The notes under the pieces were generated by a model. The model searched no databases. It had not been told where the DNA came from and worked only from the letters and a program-made list of their open reading frames with translations. The position numbers and the translations under genes were made by a program. A stretch of DNA of 64,000 bases from CAVRTJ01 sp964507185 (GTDB taxonomy: Bacteria; Acidobacteriota; UBA4820; DSQY01), in NCBI GenBank assembly GCA_964507185.1, contig CAZDOY010000015.1, positions 4,508-68,507 of the forward strand, given 5' to 3'. Positions 49,825 through 58,013 of the stretch are shown here, in pieces (the stretch's first letter is position 1; the number at the start of each line of letters is the position of its first letter).

Positions 49825-51489
49825 TCACGTTTGAAAAACCCCGACCTGCAAGGCCGGTATGTCTGCGTTGTGCGCAGCCGCGTCCAGAGCGCGGATCAGG
49901 TAGGCGCGCGTCTCCACGGGGTCTATGATTGCGTCGATCCATAGCCTTGCGGCGCCGTACTTCGGATCCACGGCCGCCGTATACCGGGAGCGGATCTCGT
50001 CGAGGGCGGCCTGCTTTTCTTCCTCGGTGATCGTTTTGCCCGACTTCTTGAGTTGGGCGAGGCGGATATCGAGCAGGGTGTTGGCCGCCTGGTCGCCGCC
50101 CATCACCGAGTACCTGGCGCTCGGCCATGCGAAGAGGAACCTCGGTGCATACGCTTTCCCGCACATGGCGTAATGGCCGGCTCCGTAAGAACCGCCGAGG
50201 ATTACCGTTATCTTTGGAACGCCCACGTTGGAGACCGCGTTGACCATCTTGGCGCCTGCCCGGATGATACCGGCGTATTCCGAGTCCTTGCCGACCATGA
50301 AGCCGTTCACGTCGTGCATGAAGATGATCGGCATGCGCTGCTGGTGGCAATCCATGATGAAGCGAGCCGCCTTATTGGCGCTCTCCACGTAGATGACCCC
50401 GCCGATTTCGAGGGGTTTTCCCTTCTCGCGGATGTGAATCTTCTGGTTGGCGACGATGCCCACGGCCCATCCGCCTATACGCGCGTTGCCGCACAGTATG
50501 GTGCGGCCGTACTCGGGGCGGTACTCCGTGAACTCGCTTCCGTCGGCGATCCGGGCGATGATTTCTCTGACATCGTACTGACCAAGGGGATTGCCGGGGA
50601 AGATCCCGTAGATGTCGTCCGCCGGATAGAGGGGATCCTCGGGTTCCACGCGGGAAAAAGGCGGCGCATCAGAGGAGCCCATACGGGAGACGATCTCACG
50701 GATTCGTGTCATGCAGGATTCGTCATCCTTCTCGTGGTAGTCGACCGTGCCGGAGATGGACGCGTGAACACCGGCACCCCCCAGGTCTTCGGAGGATATG
50801 GTCTGGCCGATGGCAGCCTTGACCAGGGCGGGGCCCGCGAGGTAGAGGCCCGACCCGTCGGTCATGAGCAGCTTGTCGCACATGACGGGGAGGTAGGCTC
50901 CGCCGGCCACGCACGATCCCATGATGGCCGCGATCTGCGGTACGCCGAGCGCAGACAGCCTGGCGTTCAGGTAGAAGACGCGACCGAAGTCGTCCTGGTC
51001 GGGAAAAATCTCGTCCTGCAGGGGGAGAAAGACTCCTGCCGAGTCGACGAGGTAGAGGACTGGAATATGGTTCTCGAGCGCTATCGTCTGGGCCCGGATG
51101 ACCTTTTTGGCCGTAATCGGAAAGAACGCTCCGGCCTTGACCGTGGCGTCGTTAGCGATGACCATGAACAGCCTTCCGCAGATGGAGCCTGTACCGGTGA
51201 TCACCCCGCCGGCCGGGGCGCCTCCCCATTCCTCATACATGCCGTACGCGGCGAAGAGCCCGAGTTCATGAAAGGGCGTGCCCTCATCGAGGATGCCCCG
51301 GAGACGTTCTCGGGCGGTGAGGCGTCCCTTCGCGTGTTGTTTCTGGATGGCCTTCTCGCCCCCGCCCTTCCTCAAAATCTCCGCATGGTCCAGGGTCTGG
51401 CGAACCAGGCTCTTGAGGTTGTCCCTGTTCTTCTTGTACTCGAGGCTCTTCCTGACGCTCTCTGTAATCGACGTTTTCAGTACGGTCAT
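49825..51489 (-). CDS. Acyl-CoA carboxylase carboxyltransferase (beta) subunit, MccB/LiuB-like
   Basis: The 554-residue protein is a biotin-dependent carboxyltransferase of the crotonase superfamily with N- and C-terminal lobes. HAKGRLTARERLRGILDEGTPFHELG opens the domain; GVITGTGSICGRLFMVIANDATVKAGA and IMGSCVAGGAYLPVMCD form the acyl-CoA oxyanion site, and GGSYGAGHYAMCGKAYAPRFLFAWPSARYSVMGG the carboxybiotin site. Size and the pattern YLVDSAGVFLPLQDEIFPD resemble methylcrotonyl-CoA carboxylase beta rather than the propionyl enzyme. No biotin carboxylase or biotin carrier gene is adjacent. AGGAG precedes the ATG used; upstream in-frame extension has no site. It is the first gene of the carboxyltransferase-hydratase-kinase-regulator row. 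Confidence 0.9.
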   Translation of the reverse strand: MTVLKTSITESVRKSLEYKKNRDNLKSLVRQTLDHAEILRKGGGEKAIQKQHAKGRLTARERLRGILDEGTPFHELGLFAAYGMYEEWGGAPAGGVITGTGSICGRLFMVIANDATVKAGAFFPITAKKVIRAQTIALENHIPVLYLVDSAGVFLPLQDEIFPDQDDFGRVFYLNARLSALGVPQIAAIMGSCVAGGAYLPVMCDKLLMTDGSGLYLAGPALVKAAIGQTISSEDLGGAGVHASISGTVDYHEKDDESCMTRIREIVSRMGSSDAPPFSRVEPEDPLYPADDIYGIFPGNPLGQYDVREIIARIADGSEFTEYRPEYGRTILCGNARIGGWAVGIVANQKIHIREKGKPLEIGGVIYVESANKAARFIMDCHQQRMPIIFMHDVNGFMVGKDSEYAGIIRAGAKMVNAVSNVGVPKITVILGGSYGAGHYAMCGKAYAPRFLFAWPSARYSVMGGDQAANTLLDIRLAQLKKSGKTITEEEKQAALDEIRSRYTAAVDPKYGAARLWIDAIIDPVETRAYLIRALDAAAHNADIPALQVGVFQT

Positions 51490-51660
51490 GGCAGGCTCCT
51501 CGACAGCTGAGTATAGCAGAGCGAAATGCCCCAATGCAAAACGTGCGGGCCCGCCGCCGGATCGCCGGCAAATGGAGATCCGGGCCTTGCGGGCCGGGTG
51601 CGCAGGTCAGGGCGGCGACAGCTTCGTTGTGGGGAGAAAAAGTGCCTGCGAGTGGTATGC

Positions 51661-51696
51661 ATGCAAATGGCGGGGCAATTGCCCCGCCATTTGCAT
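51661..51696. terminator. Perfect 36-bp palindrome, probable transcription terminator of the HU gene
   Basis: ATGCAAATGGCGGGGCAA is followed immediately by its exact reverse complement. The two arms of 18 bases would form a very stable stem. It begins 18 bases past the HU stop codon. A T run is missing on either strand, so it may be a bidirectional stop, an RNA-stabilising hairpin, or a protein-binding site instead. Confidence 0.55.
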
Positions 51697-51714
51697 ACAC
51701 CGGAAACGCTTATT

Positions 51715-52008
51715 CTACTTCTTCAGTGAATCCTTGAGGGTCTTCGAGGGCTTAAAGGCCGGATACTGGCGCTTGGGCACCTTGACCTTTCCGCCCGTCT
51801 TTGGATTTCTTGCCTGCCTGGATTTGCGCTCTCGCACATAAAAGGTTCCGAATCCCGAAATGATCACTTTCTGTCCCTGTTTCAAGCTCGCCGCAACTAT
51901 ACCCCTACCAGGTTTCGAGTCCGTGAGCGCCTCGAGGACGGCACGCACATCTTTTTGAGGCAGGCCGGTAACGTCCGCAAGTTTCCTTATTAATTCAGTC
52001 TTGGTCAT
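51715..52008 (-). CDS. hup: HU/IHF family DNA-binding protein
   Basis: The 97-residue protein shows the complete HU pattern: the N-terminal TKTELIRKLADVTGLPQKDVRAVLEAL helices, the GFGTFYVRERKSRQARNPKTG signature and the DNA-binding beta-arm with RNPKTG, closing with YPAFKPSKTLKDSLK. HU bends and compacts DNA. Compared with E. coli HU (90) it has a few extra residues in DSKPGRGIVAASLKQGQ between helix 2 and the sheet. It has a strong promoter upstream and a hairpin downstream, so it is probably its own transcription unit. Confidence 0.94.
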   Translation of the reverse strand: MTKTELIRKLADVTGLPQKDVRAVLEALTDSKPGRGIVAASLKQGQKVIISGFGTFYVRERKSRQARNPKTGGKVKVPKRQYPAFKPSKTLKDSLKK

Positions 52009-52034
52009 TCTCCATCCTCCCTGGTTTAAGCTGA

Positions 52035-52064
52035 ACTATAATGCCTTTTCGCGATAGCTGTCAA
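52035..52064 (-). promoter_or_regulatory. Strong sigma70-type promoter of the HU gene
   Basis: On the minus strand TTGACA (a perfect -35) and TATAGT are spaced by 18 bases. Transcription would start near 52028, about 20 bases before the HU start codon, whose ribosome site is GGGAGG. Confidence 0.75.
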
Positions 52065-52080
52065 GTCTGTTTTTCTCTGG

Positions 52081-53745
52081 TCACGGAAGGTAGCCCTGGG
52101 CCTCCTGACCGTCCACGCGGCCCTCCCGGCACCGTTGCAGAACCCGTTCCTCGAGCGGTACGCCGCCCTGGTTCACAAGAAGCCTGTGTACATCTTGTTT
52201 TTCCATTTCCTTTTCGAGGGCCGCGCGCGTGGGAGCGTCGATCCGGAACCATTCGAGTATCTCTTGTGTGGGGAGGCTTTCCCAGGTCAGACAATTCTCG
52301 CAACCCTGGCGGGTGTACAGCGAATAGGTCCGTCCCTCGCGCCCGGCGACGTCGAGGGGCAGTCGGCAATCGGGACATAATTCCGGGACGGACGCCACCG
52401 TGAGGATGCCCTTCAGGACGCCGGCCCGCATGGGAGAGCGGAACTGGTTTCTGTACAGCCACCGCAGGGCCGCCGTAGCGTTGGGCTGATGAAGAACGCC
52501 CATCACCCGCGTGTGGGCGGCTGCCAGGAATGCGAGTTCCATGGACGTTCTCTCCTTGATGGGGAAACAGGCGAACAGATTCGGTTCCTGCTTCAATGCC
52601 ATGGCCATGAGTTCCGGCCACGTGGAATCCTCCTGGCGGGAGACCTCCAGCTGTGCGACGCCGTCCAGAGACAGGAGCGCATATTCCTCCAGCGAGACGG
52701 CGGGCTGGAAGTTCTCTTTCAGGCTGGCCATCAGGGCGTAGAAGACCTGGTTCAATCCACTGCTGGGGGCGCCGCACAGAAGGACCAGCCCGGACCCGCC
52801 GCGGAGCGCCTCCCCGAGGTTGGCCCTTTCCATATCATTCAACTGGCTCGAGAGTTTCTCCCAGTCGCGCAGGAAATATCTTTCGTCGTAGAGCGTAAGG
52901 GTATAGCGCGTACCCTGCAGGGTGGCCAGTCCCTTGACGTGCGCCGTAAGGAACCGGGAATCCACCTGGAGGCGCACGCGGCCCTCAAGCCGGGCGCCGT
53001 GACTCGTATCCCTTATTCGGGCGAGCTCGCGGAGCAGGGCATCCATCTCCTCCCTCTTCTTGGGATGCAGGGCGAAGCGGTCTTCCACTCGTTCGGCGCC
53101 CTTGAAGGCGATTTTCAGGCTGGTTTCCCCCGGTTTGATATACAGGGTTCGGCAGCCCGACCGGATCGCCTCTGCCAGTGACGTCCTCAACCAGTCCGTG
53201 GCCGATGAATCCGGTTTCAGCGTGGACCAGTGGAGCGGCCGGATACGTTTGGGGGAGGACATGAGCACAAAGAGGTGGTCGCCGGACAAGTTGCGCACGA
53301 CGCCGGGATCCTTGGATACGCCATAGAAGTGTTCGAGGGCGCGGATGACCGTTTCTCTCGGACACACCAGTGGATCGATGGTCAGGCCGGTGAGTTCTTC
53401 GAGCGCGGGTACGAGGCTGGGGTTGTCCAGATCGGCGATGGCCACGGTCAGGACGTTTGCCTTTTTTTCAACCGGAACGACCTGGTAAAACTGCGCGATG
53501 TTGGCCGGGAGGATCTCGGTGACGGTGGGATCGCTTATCCACTGGGTCAAGTCGTAGGGGATGAGTCCCATGGATTCGCGCAGAAACTGGCTGAGCCGCT
53601 GGACATTGACGAAGCCGAGGCGGATGAGGTGGTACCCGAGCCGGCCGCCCTCGTGGCGCTGTGCCTCGAGAGCCGCGGACAACTGGTCCTTTGTCAGCAG
53701 CCCCTCCATCAGGAGCAGTTCGCCCATCACCGGGTGTTTGTCCAT
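52081..53745 (-). CDS. PilB/GspE-like protein with intact MshEN and zinc motifs but degenerate ATPase site
   Basis: The 554-residue protein follows the architecture of type IV pilus/type II secretion assembly ATPases: an MshEN-type N-terminal domain (1-145; GELLLMEGLLTKDQLSAALE, LGYHLIRLGFV), a linker, and a RecA-like domain. The Walker A position reads CGAPSSGLN at 324-332 and lacks the Lys-Ser/Thr of GPTGSGKT. The Asp box and the Walker B Glu region (here NLFACFPIKE at 389-398) are also lost, while GVLHQ matches the His-box place. The tetra-Cys zinc site is kept (Cys457, Cys460, Cys482, Cys485). It is thus probably a non-catalytic partner or c-di-GMP sensor rather than a motor. No pilus genes are adjacent. 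Confidence 0.85.
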   Translation of the reverse strand: MDKHPVMGELLLMEGLLTKDQLSAALEAQRHEGGRLGYHLIRLGFVNVQRLSQFLRESMGLIPYDLTQWISDPTVTEILPANIAQFYQVVPVEKKANVLTVAIADLDNPSLVPALEELTGLTIDPLVCPRETVIRALEHFYGVSKDPGVVRNLSGDHLFVLMSSPKRIRPLHWSTLKPDSSATDWLRTSLAEAIRSGCRTLYIKPGETSLKIAFKGAERVEDRFALHPKKREEMDALLRELARIRDTSHGARLEGRVRLQVDSRFLTAHVKGLATLQGTRYTLTLYDERYFLRDWEKLSSQLNDMERANLGEALRGGSGLVLLCGAPSSGLNQVFYALMASLKENFQPAVSLEEYALLSLDGVAQLEVSRQEDSTWPELMAMALKQEPNLFACFPIKERTSMELAFLAAAHTRVMGVLHQPNATAALRWLYRNQFRSPMRAGVLKGILTVASVPELCPDCRLPLDVAGREGRTYSLYTRQGCENCLTWESLPTQEILEWFRIDAPTRAALEKEMEKQDVHRLLVNQGGVPLEERVLQRCREGRVDGQEAQGYLP

Positions 53746-53847
53746 GATTCCCCGGACCTCCCACGGTGTGCCCGATCCTCTTGGAGATCGGGCACGGTGC
53801 CCACCTGAATGTAAGAATTCAGGCCGAGCGACACCGAAACCGTCACT

Positions 53848-54288
53848 CTAGTGCTTGAACTTAACCTTTACCCATTTGGAGGGGTCGTTGATCCACTTCT
53901 TGGGCGGCGCTCCGTCCAGGCTGTAGGTGCCCTCTCCGCGAAACCAGGCCTTGCCTCTTCCCTTCACCGAAAGGGCCAGGTCCCATCCCCGCATCTCGAG
54001 AATGCCGGCAGGCCCCGCCGACTCCACACTCCCCTTGAAATGGGTGTACCGAACGCTGTCGGCAAAGGTCTGTCTCTCGCCCCAGGTCGCATGAAACGTG
54101 AGCATGAGGTTGGACCTGTTTTTTACGATGAAGGTGCCCCGCCCCGATATGACAACTTTGCCCGTGCCTTTGAAGCGGATCCAGCCGTGGCTGCCCTTGG
54201 CCTCGAGCGTGTGAACGGGCACGGAGGCCAGCAGGGCCATGCCCAGAAGCAGGCCCGTCAGGAGGGCAAGCGCTCTCCCGCGGTTCAT
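53848..54288 (-). CDS. Exported small beta-rich protein of unknown function
   Basis: The 146-residue protein has a signal peptide (ALALLTGLLLGMALLASVPVHTLEA) and a basic beta-rich mature part. Two similar stretches, KGTGKVVISGRGTFIV and VKGRGKAWFRGEGTYSL, suggest an internal repeat of a beta hairpin. No Cys remain in the mature part. I do not recognise the family. Its ATG overlaps the stop of the CoA-binding protein gene by four bases, so the two are translationally coupled, although a shared function is not evident. Confidence 0.72.
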   Translation of the reverse strand: MNRGRALALLTGLLLGMALLASVPVHTLEAKGSHGWIRFKGTGKVVISGRGTFIVKNRSNLMLTFHATWGERQTFADSVRYTHFKGSVESAGPAGILEMRGWDLALSVKGRGKAWFRGEGTYSLDGAPPKKWINDPSKWVKVKFKH

Positions 54289-54689
54289 GGCCGGCCACCG
54301 AGGGACGCCAGGACTTTCTTGATGCACTGGTCCTGAACGACTAGCAATCCGGCCTTCAGTGCCTTCCGGGCCGCTTCGATGTGACTGACGCCCTCCTGCA
54401 TCCAGACGGCTTTCGCGCCGGTCGAAATGGCCTCGTCCACGATGGGGGGGACGGCTTCAGGCTTCCTGAATATGTCAACGATGTCCACGGGCTTGCCGTA
54501 GGCCGCCAGGGTCGGGTAGCAGGTCTCGCCCAGAACCTCCATCAGCCTGGGGTTGATCGGAACGATGCGGTACCCGAGGCCCTGCAGGAACGCGGCGACG
54601 GCGTGACTGTCCCGCTCGGGTTTGTCCGAAATACCTACCACCGCTATCTCCTGCGCGTCGTGGAGAAGGTCGATGAATTTCTGGTCCAT
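54285..54689 (-). CDS. CoA-binding domain protein (YccU family)
   Basis: The 134-residue Rossmann protein contains IAVVGISDKPERDSHAVAAFLQGLGYRIVPINPRL, the nucleotide-binding start of the CoA-binding family. VDIVDIFRKPEAVPPIVDEAI and AVWMQEGVSHIEAARKALKAGLLVVQDQCIKK follow and are conserved throughout YccU-like proteins. They bind CoA or acyl-CoA; the cellular role is unsettled. It is cytosolic. GGAGGG lies six bases before the ATG. A longer start is possible but would enter the upstream terminator-like region. Confidence 0.9.
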   Translation of the reverse strand: MDQKFIDLLHDAQEIAVVGISDKPERDSHAVAAFLQGLGYRIVPINPRLMEVLGETCYPTLAAYGKPVDIVDIFRKPEAVPPIVDEAISTGAKAVWMQEGVSHIEAARKALKAGLLVVQDQCIKKVLASLGGRP

Positions 54690-54726
54690 GAGTGCCCTCC
54701 GTTTCTGCCATTCTAGCCACCTTCGA

Positions 54727-54751
54727 GAAAAAGAAAAAGGGCCCGGGGCCA
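54727..54751 (-). terminator. Possible weak Rho-independent terminator
   Basis: On the minus strand GGCC-CCG-GGCC is followed by CTTTTTCTTTTTC. The stem is only four or five pairs, but the T run is good. It lies just past the small zinc-ribbon gene. Confidence 0.35.
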
Positions 54752-54922
54752 TCAGTTCTGGTGTTGGCGCTCCGGGTGGATCAGACGCGGAAGGCAGCGC
54801 GGGCAGATGAAGGCCTCTCCGCCCTGGTAGCGCAGGGGGATGAGCGGGATCTTGTCTTCCTCGTTTCCGCAGAGCATACAGGTTGCCGGATCGTCGGGTG
54901 TTCTTGCCTCTTCTTTGGGCAT
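54752..54922 (-). CDS. Small zinc-ribbon protein (56 residues)
   Basis: A short frame encodes MPKEEARTPDDPATCMLCGN...FICPRCLPRLIHP, with two CxxC knuckles about 25 residues apart (CMLC and CPRC), a minimal zinc ribbon. GGAAGG lies seven bases before the ATG. The frame ends in a proper stop next to a terminator-like sequence. The two knuckles, the ribosome site and the position in a row of same-strand genes make it a likely real gene. The function is unknown; such proteins may serve as nucleic-acid or partner-binding modules. It is encoded between the YwiC-like and YccU-like genes. Confidence 0.72.
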   Translation of the reverse strand: MPKEEARTPDDPATCMLCGNEEDKIPLIPLRYQGGEAFICPRCLPRLIHPERQHQN

Positions 54923-55005
54923 CGGGTCACCTTCCTGCTGTCAAAGTCCCCCGGAGGAGACGGGTCGCGTCCATCATTCGCGTCATCAACGGATTCAGAG
55001 CCGCT

Positions 55006-55770
55006 TCATGCCGCCAGCCAGGAGGCGGCCAGGACAAGGCAGGCAAAAGCGTTCTTGAACGTCAGGATCATCCCCAGCCGCCTTGTGGTCCAGCGGGGAA
55101 TCACCAGCGCCCCCCGGATATCCTCGAGGAGAACGAGTCCGGCGAATGCGCCCCACGGAGCGAGCCGGCCGATGAGACAGTAGCAGGCTATGAGGCCGGC
55201 TCCTGCTGCCGCGAGCACGATGCAGGCAGAGCGCAGCAAGGGGCTCGGTGCTTTGGGAAGGCGCGCGCGCAGAACGCCGGGCAGAAAGAGGCAGGTGAAG
55301 AGAGGCCATGTCAGGGCCGCCTCTCGCAGTGACGCCGGGCGCGTGCCGAGATATGCCAGGCCCGAAACGGTGCCGAGAAGGGCGGTCCCGTACAATTCGA
55401 CGACGAGCGAACGGGTCAGTCTCGGTGAGCCGGCCATCAGGAAGTAGACGCCCAGGAACGGCAGGGAAAGGCAGGCCGCAGCGAGGAATCCCCATGGCGC
55501 GGCCAGCGCGGTGGGGAGGGCGCAGACGCCGCCCATCAGGCCGAACAGCACCAGCCAGGTCCAGCCCCTGCCCGTTCTTCGGACCTCTTGCGCCAGTCCC
55601 TTGCCGCCGGTCAGAAGGACTATGGCGGGCAACAGCAGAAGGGACGCAATCTTCGGCGGCCAGACGACTATGAGCCCCGCAGCGTAACATGACAGAACGA
55701 CGGCCCATGCGCCGTGCTCGCCCCAGATACCCCTGAGGCTGTCTTTCCATCCCGGCCTTCTTGAACTCAC
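55006..55770 (-). CDS. YwiC-like membrane protein
   Basis: The 254-residue protein begins with GIWGEHGAWAVVLSCYAAGL, the conserved 'EHGAW' start of the YwiC-like family (PF14256), and has seven or eight membrane helices; the later half resembles UbiA-like prenyltransferases without their Asp-rich motifs. Its function is unknown. I chose GTG because AAAGGA lies eight bases upstream; longer frames cross into the two-component gene's end. It lies 58 bases downstream of the sensor kinase on the same strand and may belong to that transcript. Confidence 0.83.
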   Translation of the reverse strand: MSSRRPGWKDSLRGIWGEHGAWAVVLSCYAAGLIVVWPPKIASLLLLPAIVLLTGGKGLAQEVRRTGRGWTWLVLFGLMGGVCALPTALAAPWGFLAAACLSLPFLGVYFLMAGSPRLTRSLVVELYGTALLGTVSGLAYLGTRPASLREAALTWPLFTCLFLPGVLRARLPKAPSPLLRSACIVLAAAGAGLIACYCLIGRLAPWGAFAGLVLLEDIRGALVIPRWTTRRLGMILTFKNAFACLVLAASWLAA

Positions 55771-55828
55771 GAGAGTAATCCTTTCCGCCGGATGCCGGCC
55801 GGGCAAACGACCGGTACACGTCCCTGCG

Positions 55829-57187
55829 TCAATGTGCAGCGCCGGCAAAAGGAGCGGCCCCGGCGGTTTCTTCGGATCCGTCCTGTTCCCTCGTGATCTT
55901 GACGGTGAAAGTAGTACCCTTGCCGACGGTGCTTTGCACGTCTACCTCACCGCCCAGTTTATTGACGGCGTGCTTTACGATGGCGAGACCGAGGCCCGTG
56001 CCTCCGCGTTCCCTCGACCGGTGCGGATCGACTCTGTAGAAACGTTCGAAGATGCGCGTGAGGTGCTGGTTGGGAATGCCCTCGCCCGTGTCTTCCACCA
56101 GGATGTTTATGGAGCGGTCTTCCTGGATGCACCTGAGCCGGACCCGGCCACCGGGTCTGTTGTACCGGATCCCGTTGTCTACGAGGTTCCGGACGGCCAT
56201 CTCGAGCAGACTTCGGTCGGTCAGGACCGAGGCCTCCCCCGAACACTCCACATGAAGCGTGACCGATGCGGATTCGGCGAGCGGCTGGAGGCTCTTGACG
56301 AGGTCCTGGCAGAACGCTGAAAGCGCAACCCTCTCAGATTTTGGCGCCATTTCTTCGGCTTCCAGGCGGGAGAGGGAGAGCAGATCGTCCACCAACGCTT
56401 TCATTCTCGTTATCTGGTGTTCGAGCCGTTGGGAGAAGTAGGCGCGGCGGTCAGGCGGGAGGGCGTCGTCGGCGAGCGTTTCGCTGAGGGAGGTCAAGGC
56501 GGTGAGAGGGGTGCGCAACTCGTGCGAGACGTTGGCCACGAGGTCCGCCTTCATTCTCTCCAAGTGGGCTTCCTGTGTTATGTCCCTGAGGTAGATGACG
56601 GCCCCTTCGTTCTGGAGCGGCGTGACCTGGGCAACGAACACGCGCCCGCGTCCTCTCTCGCCCTCCTCAAACTTCTTTCGCCGGGTCTCCCGGTTCTGTG
56701 TAGCGTCCTCTATCAGTTGTCCCAACCCGGGTAGAGCCAGACTCGGCACTCCGCCCTTCTCGCTGAACCTGGGGAACAGCGCGAAAGTGACAGGGCTCGT
56801 CAGCACGACATCGCCGTCGCGGTCGAGCACGAGGATCGCGCGGTCCGTGGCGGCGAGGACCGCCATCAAACGCTGCTCTCTCTGGTGTGCCAGTTCGAGG
56901 GATATGAAGAGGTTCTGGGCCATCGTGTTGAAGGTCCTCGAGGGCAATGCAAGGTCTCCGGGGGAGATGTCGTCGAGCCTTGCTGCGAAATCGCCCTCCT
57001 GGACCCTCGATGCGGCGACTTCGAACTCCTTCCAGGGGGCTACCGCCCATCTCGTGGCTATGGCGGCGGCCGCCACCACGGCGAGAATCCGGACCAGCCA
57101 CGCAGCGGGCCCCTCCACGCCGCCCGGCCACAGAAAGAGGAGGATCACGGCAATGATGAGCACCAGGTAGCGTCTGAAGTACCGCAT
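55829..57187 (-). CDS. PhoR-like sensor histidine kinase
   Basis: The 452-residue protein has two N-terminal membrane helices with almost no periplasmic loop (about 7-22 and 28-48), then a HAMP-like linker (VAPWKEFEVAASRVQEGDFAARL), a PAS domain (about 105-210) and the kinase core. The phospho-accepting His lies in NVSHELRTPLTAL near residue 221; N box RNLVDNGIRYN, G1 DTGEGIPN and G2 GGTGLGLAIVKHAV are intact. The architecture is that of PhoR. Its ATG overlaps the regulator stop (TAATG). No phosphate-uptake genes are present here, so the signal is unknown. Confidence 0.92.
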   Translation of the reverse strand: MRYFRRYLVLIIAVILLFLWPGGVEGPAAWLVRILAVVAAAAIATRWAVAPWKEFEVAASRVQEGDFAARLDDISPGDLALPSRTFNTMAQNLFISLELAHQREQRLMAVLAATDRAILVLDRDGDVVLTSPVTFALFPRFSEKGGVPSLALPGLGQLIEDATQNRETRRKKFEEGERGRGRVFVAQVTPLQNEGAVIYLRDITQEAHLERMKADLVANVSHELRTPLTALTSLSETLADDALPPDRRAYFSQRLEHQITRMKALVDDLLSLSRLEAEEMAPKSERVALSAFCQDLVKSLQPLAESASVTLHVECSGEASVLTDRSLLEMAVRNLVDNGIRYNRPGGRVRLRCIQEDRSINILVEDTGEGIPNQHLTRIFERFYRVDPHRSRERGGTGLGLAIVKHAVNKLGGEVDVQSTVGKGTTFTVKITREQDGSEETAGAAPFAGAAH

Positions 57188-57870
57188 TATTCGGCCCTCA
57201 GCCTGTAGCCGACGCCCCGTACGGTTTCCACCCGACCGCTTTCCGTGCCCATCTTGTCGCGTAACCTGGCGATGTGAACGTCCACCGCCCTGTCCTCGAC
57301 CGCCTTGTCATCGGGCCAGAGGTTGTTGAGAATCTGCCCCCTGGAATAGACCCTCCCTGGATGCCGGACCAGAAGCTCGAGAATCTTGAATTCCGTGGGC
57401 GTGAGGTCGAAAGTCGTATCGCCCGAACCCGACCTGTAGGTGGCGGTATCGAGCCAGATATCCCCCACCCGTCTCATGTTCGAAGAATCCGGCTCCGCCG
57501 TGTATCGCCTGAGTACGGCCTTGACGCGGGCCAGGAGTTCCCGCGTCCGAAATGGTTTGATCACGTAGTCGTCAGCGCCGGAGCCGAGCCCCGCAACCAC
57601 GTCCATCTCCGTGCCGCGTGCCGTGAGCATGAGCAGGCCCGTGCGGTTGAAGCGCTGGTCTCCCCGAAGGATGCGGCACAGGTCGATGCCCGACATGCCC
57701 GGGAGCATCCAGTCGATGATGACGACATCGGGGACGCGGTCCCTGAAGGCCAGCAGGGCCGTGGCTCCGTCGCCGAATCCGTTGACCTCGTAGCCCTCCC
57801 GTTCCAGCGAGTAGCACAACGTTTCCCGGATATCCTTCTCGTCCTCGACAACCGCCGCCCTGTATCCCAT
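57187..57870 (-). CDS. OmpR/PhoB-family response regulator
   Basis: The 227-residue protein has a receiver domain (acidic pair Glu9/Asp10, phospho-acceptor Asp53 in IIDWMLPGMSG, Lys105 in DDYVIKPF) and a winged-helix DNA-binding domain (LTPTEFKILELLVRHPGRVYSRGQILNNLWP...VDVHIARLRDKMG...VRGVGYRL), the OmpR/PhoB signature. Asp53, Thr83 and Lys105 are all in place, so phosphorylation is expected from the overlapping PhoR-like kinase. It is divergent from acpP-fabF. The target regulon cannot be inferred. Confidence 0.94.
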   Translation of the reverse strand: MGYRAAVVEDEKDIRETLCYSLEREGYEVNGFGDGATALLAFRDRVPDVVIIDWMLPGMSGIDLCRILRGDQRFNRTGLLMLTARGTEMDVVAGLGSGADDYVIKPFRTRELLARVKAVLRRYTAEPDSSNMRRVGDIWLDTATYRSGSGDTTFDLTPTEFKILELLVRHPGRVYSRGQILNNLWPDDKAVEDRAVDVHIARLRDKMGTESGRVETVRGVGYRLRAE

Positions 57871-57954
57871 CGGAGCCCTCCTGTATTTCTAATCCGTGGG
57901 CTGTTCTCATATAGTTTGCCCCGACGCTCCGCCGGGCGCAAGTGGGGCGCCCTC

Positions 57955-57983
57955 TTGCATTTCCCTCCATTTAAAGGTAGAAT
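57955..57983 (+). promoter_or_regulatory. Sigma70-type promoter of acpP-fabF
   Basis: TTGCAT and TAGAAT are spaced by exactly 17 bases. Transcription would begin near 57990, 24 bases before the acyl carrier protein start. Confidence 0.65.
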
Positions 57984-58013
57984 TCCCCACTCGTGCTATG
58001 GAGGATCATGCCG

